The notes under the pieces: generated by a model
Database searches by the model: none
What the model was told of the DNA's origin: nothing
What the model saw: only the letters and a program-made list of their open reading frames with translations
Position numbers and translations under genes: made by a program
From: Pseudomonadota bacterium
GTDB taxonomy: Bacteria > Desulfobacterota > Desulfovibrionia > Desulfovibrionales > Desulfovibrionaceae
Reading direction: 5' to 3'
Assembly (NCBI GenBank): GCA_023435825.1
Contig: JAEZMB010000187.1
Coordinates: 1 to 6,500 of the forward strand
Length of the DNA stretch: 6,500 nucleotides
In this document: positions 4,768 to 6,500 of the stretch, piece after piece
How positions within the stretch are numbered: position 1 is the first letter of the stretch
How the letters are laid out: each line of letters opens with the position of its first letter

Positions 4768-6500
4768 GGAACACGCCCCGGCCCTTTTGCCCGAGCCGCC
4801 CGCCCGCAAGGTCGGCGGCGCGGTCTTCGCCGGGCTTTTTGGCGTCCTGGCCGTGATGTCGTGCCTGAAATACCTGGCTCTGCATTCCACGGTCTTCGAC
4901 CTTGGCGTCTTTCTGTCCAATCTCCACTCGCTCCATGTGGCCGGCCAGTGGTGGCGGGCGTTTCTCGGCCATGCCCAGCCGCTGTTGCCGGTCTACGCCC
5001 AGGTCTATCGGCTGGCCCCGGACCAGGCCGCGCCCCTGGCGCTCCTGGTGTCCCAGGCCTTTGTCCTGGCTCTGCCGGCCTTTTTCGCCGGCCGCCGCCA
5101 CGGCACCCTGGCCGCCCTGGCCTATGCCCTGTTTTTCCCGGTCTGGACCAACGCCCTGTTCGATTTCCACCTCGACCATCTGCTCGTGCCCATCCTCTAC
5201 GGCTTCCTGGCCGCCGCCACCACCGGCCGCATCGGCTGGGCCGTGGTGCTGGGACTGGCCCCGTCCCTGGTCAAGGAACCCTACGCCCTGACCACGATCT
5301 GCTGCGGGGCCTATCTTTGGCTGTGCGAGGGCCGGCGTGGCCCGGGACTGTTCCTGGCCGTTTTCGGGGCGCTCTATTTCTATGTGGCGACCAGCCTCGT
5401 CGTGCCCTTTTGCACCGCCGACCCCGGCCTTGGGGTCCAAAGCGGGGCCTTCTCCTGGCTCGGCGGCAGTCCGGGCGCGGCCCTGGCCACCATGATCACC
5501 CAGCCGGGCAAGGTGCTTACCGTGGTGCTGGGCGTGCCGGGCAAGTGGAAATACCTCTTTTTCCTGTTTGGCTCCCTGATCTTTTTTCCGCTGCTGCGGC
5601 CCAAGCTCCTGCTGCCGGCCCTGCCCACCATCGCCCTGTCGCTACTCTCCACCAATCCGGGCTATTACGGCTGGGCCAACCACTACACCGCCGGCGCGGC
5701 CGGGGTGCTCTTTTTCGCTTTCTGCCAGGTGCTCGGGCCGGTGCGCGTCCTGGCCCGCCAGTCCGGAGCCGGAGCCGGCAGGGTGGCTTTCGCCGTCATG
5801 GCCTGGCTGGCCATCGCCCATGTCATGCTGGCCCCCTCGCCGGTATCGCGGCTTTTCTGGACCACCGACAGCTTTGCCTTCTCCGGCGAAGCCTACGAAC
5901 CCACCGCCCGCGACGCCGCCATCCTGGGCGAGATCCTCAAGACCGTGCCCCAGGACCCCAGCGTGGCCGTGGTCTCCCAGAACACGCTGAACTGGGGGGC
6001 CCTGGCCGAGCGGCTGGACTACAACAGCTTTCCCCTGGGCGTGTTCGAATCCCATCCCGTACGCGACCTTTCCGGCGCGACCTGGGCCGACTTCTGGACC
6101 TTCGTGCGCACCCGGCAAACCCCGAACCTGCCGGTGCGGTCCTGGCAGGCCCAGTACGTGCTGCTCGACCTCACCCGGCCCTGGTTCGTCCTGGACCGGG
6201 GCTGCGAGTTCATCCAGGGAGCCTGCCGCGACGAGGATGTGGCCCGGGAATTCAACGTGTTCGTCATCCGCGCCCGCCAGCAGTTCGAGACCCTCTACGA
6301 CCAGGGCGGTTTCCTCATCCTGCGCCGGCCAAAGCCCGCGACCCCGCCGCCGGCTCCGGCCGGTCCGCCGGCCGAACCCGCCGCCGGACAACCGGCCGAG
6401 GGCGTGGCCGCCAGCCCGATCGTGAACCAGCCGGGCGTCCAACCGGGCGTCCAACCGGCCACGCCAAACCAGCCCCCCGCCGTCGCCGGCTCCCCGGCTC
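4760..6500 (+). CDS. DUF2079-type polytopic membrane protein (partial, runs off the right edge)
   Basis: An uninterrupted frame from ATG 4760 gives at least 580 residues with no stop before the window ends. The start overlaps the previous gene by 8 bases and has GGGAGGA in front. After one helix (about 18-41) come TVFDLGVF (Asp47), GHAQPL (70-75), a LLVSQA helix, FDFHLDHL (134-141) and VKEPYAL (from 171). HYTAGAAG (308-315) follows in a later helix. These, in this order, are what I know of the DUF2079 'predicted membrane protein' family, thought to be GT-C related. About a dozen helices run to about 358. The soluble part includes VPQDPSVAVVSQNTLNW (396-412) and AQYVLLDLTRPW (464-475), also as in that family. 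From about residue 524 the protein becomes a Pro/Ala/Gln-rich, probably disordered tail with a repeated QPGV unit. Asp47 soon after the first helix would suit a GT-C catalytic acid. Biochemical function and substrate are unknown; a role with the preceding gene in envelope glycan assembly is inferred from coupling. Confidence 0.8.
   Translation, partial: MLKEHAPALLPEPPARKVGGAVFAGLFGVLAVMSCLKYLALHSTVFDLGVFLSNLHSLHVAGQWWRAFLGHAQPLLPVYAQVYRLAPDQAAPLALLVSQAFVLALPAFFAGRRHGTLAALAYALFFPVWTNALFDFHLDHLLVPILYGFLAAATTGRIGWAVVLGLAPSLVKEPYALTTICCGAYLWLCEGRRGPGLFLAVFGALYFYVATSLVVPFCTADPGLGVQSGAFSWLGGSPGAALATMITQPGKVLTVVLGVPGKWKYLFFLFGSLIFFPLLRPKLLLPALPTIALSLLSTNPGYYGWANHYTAGAAGVLFFAFCQVLGPVRVLARQSGAGAGRVAFAVMAWLAIAHVMLAPSPVSRLFWTTDSFAFSGEAYEPTARDAAILGEILKTVPQDPSVAVVSQNTLNWGALAERLDYNSFPLGVFESHPVRDLSGATWADFWTFVRTRQTPNLPVRSWQAQYVLLDLTRPWFVLDRGCEFIQGACRDEDVAREFNVFVIRARQQFETLYDQGGFLILRRPKPATPPPAPAGPPAEPAAGQPAEGVAASPIVNQPGVQPGVQPATPNQPPAVAGSPA
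6431..6454 (+). repeat. Two exact tandem copies of a 12-base unit
   Basis: CCGGGCGTCCAA occurs at 6431-6442 and again at 6443-6454, followed by a partial third copy beginning CCGGCC. In frame it encodes repeated Pro-Gly-Val-Gln in the Pro/Ala-rich tail of the DUF2079-type protein. Such an in-frame unit can change copy number without shifting the frame. Confidence 0.8.

Noticed and set aside
4715..6454. Minus-strand frames of 241 and 270 codons opposite the DUF2079-type gene
   Set aside because: Low-complexity Gly/Gln/Arg/His composition; the sense strand carries an intact frame with ordered family motifs and a strong ribosome site.
1..6500. CRISPR arrays, insertion sequences, tRNA or rRNA genes, attachment sites
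   Set aside because: I saw no spaced direct repeats, transposase-like frames, terminal inverted repeats or cloverleaf-like segments; nearly all sequence is accounted for by four genes and two short gaps.

Overview
The window is GC-rich (clearly well above 60% by eye) and every supported gene lies on the + strand. Codon choice (C/G at third positions, TTT/TTC-rich membrane segments), the chemoreceptor and the glycan genes suggest a high-GC proteobacterium. A sulfate reducer of the Desulfovibrio/Solidesulfovibrio type fits best, but this is an impression of style, not a match to a marker gene.

Layout. (1) 2-310 is the C-terminal end of a methyl-accepting chemotaxis protein whose start lies outside the window. 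(2) 311-528 is non-coding and carries two hairpins that could end the chemoreceptor transcript. (3) 529-1695 encodes a GT4-type (GT-B fold) glycosyltransferase. (4) 1696-1884 is a 189-base gap with two perfect inverted repeats and a weak -10-like box. (5) 1885-4767 encodes a 960-residue polytopic membrane protein with a GT-C/YfhO-like architecture. (6) 4760-6500 encodes a DUF2079-type polytopic membrane protein that runs off the right edge. It overlaps the preceding gene by 8 bases and ends, as far as visible, in a Pro/Ala-rich tail.

How they may work together. The GT4 enzyme would use a nucleotide-activated sugar at the cytoplasmic face. The two large membrane proteins both show the GT-C-like arrangement of an N-terminal membrane helix, an early acidic loop motif, many helices and a soluble C-terminal part. 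Such proteins usually act outside the membrane on lipid-linked sugars. A small envelope-glycan or protein/lipid glycosylation locus is therefore the best reading. No substrate can be named from the sequence. The chemoreceptor is probably an unrelated neighbour.

Nothing in the window looks like a CRISPR array, insertion sequence, tRNA or rRNA. The items most worth a second look are the translationally coupled pair of uncharacterised GT-C-like proteins, the extra domain near the end of the 960-residue protein, the homopolymer cluster in the glycosyltransferase gene, and the hairpins before gene 1885-4767.
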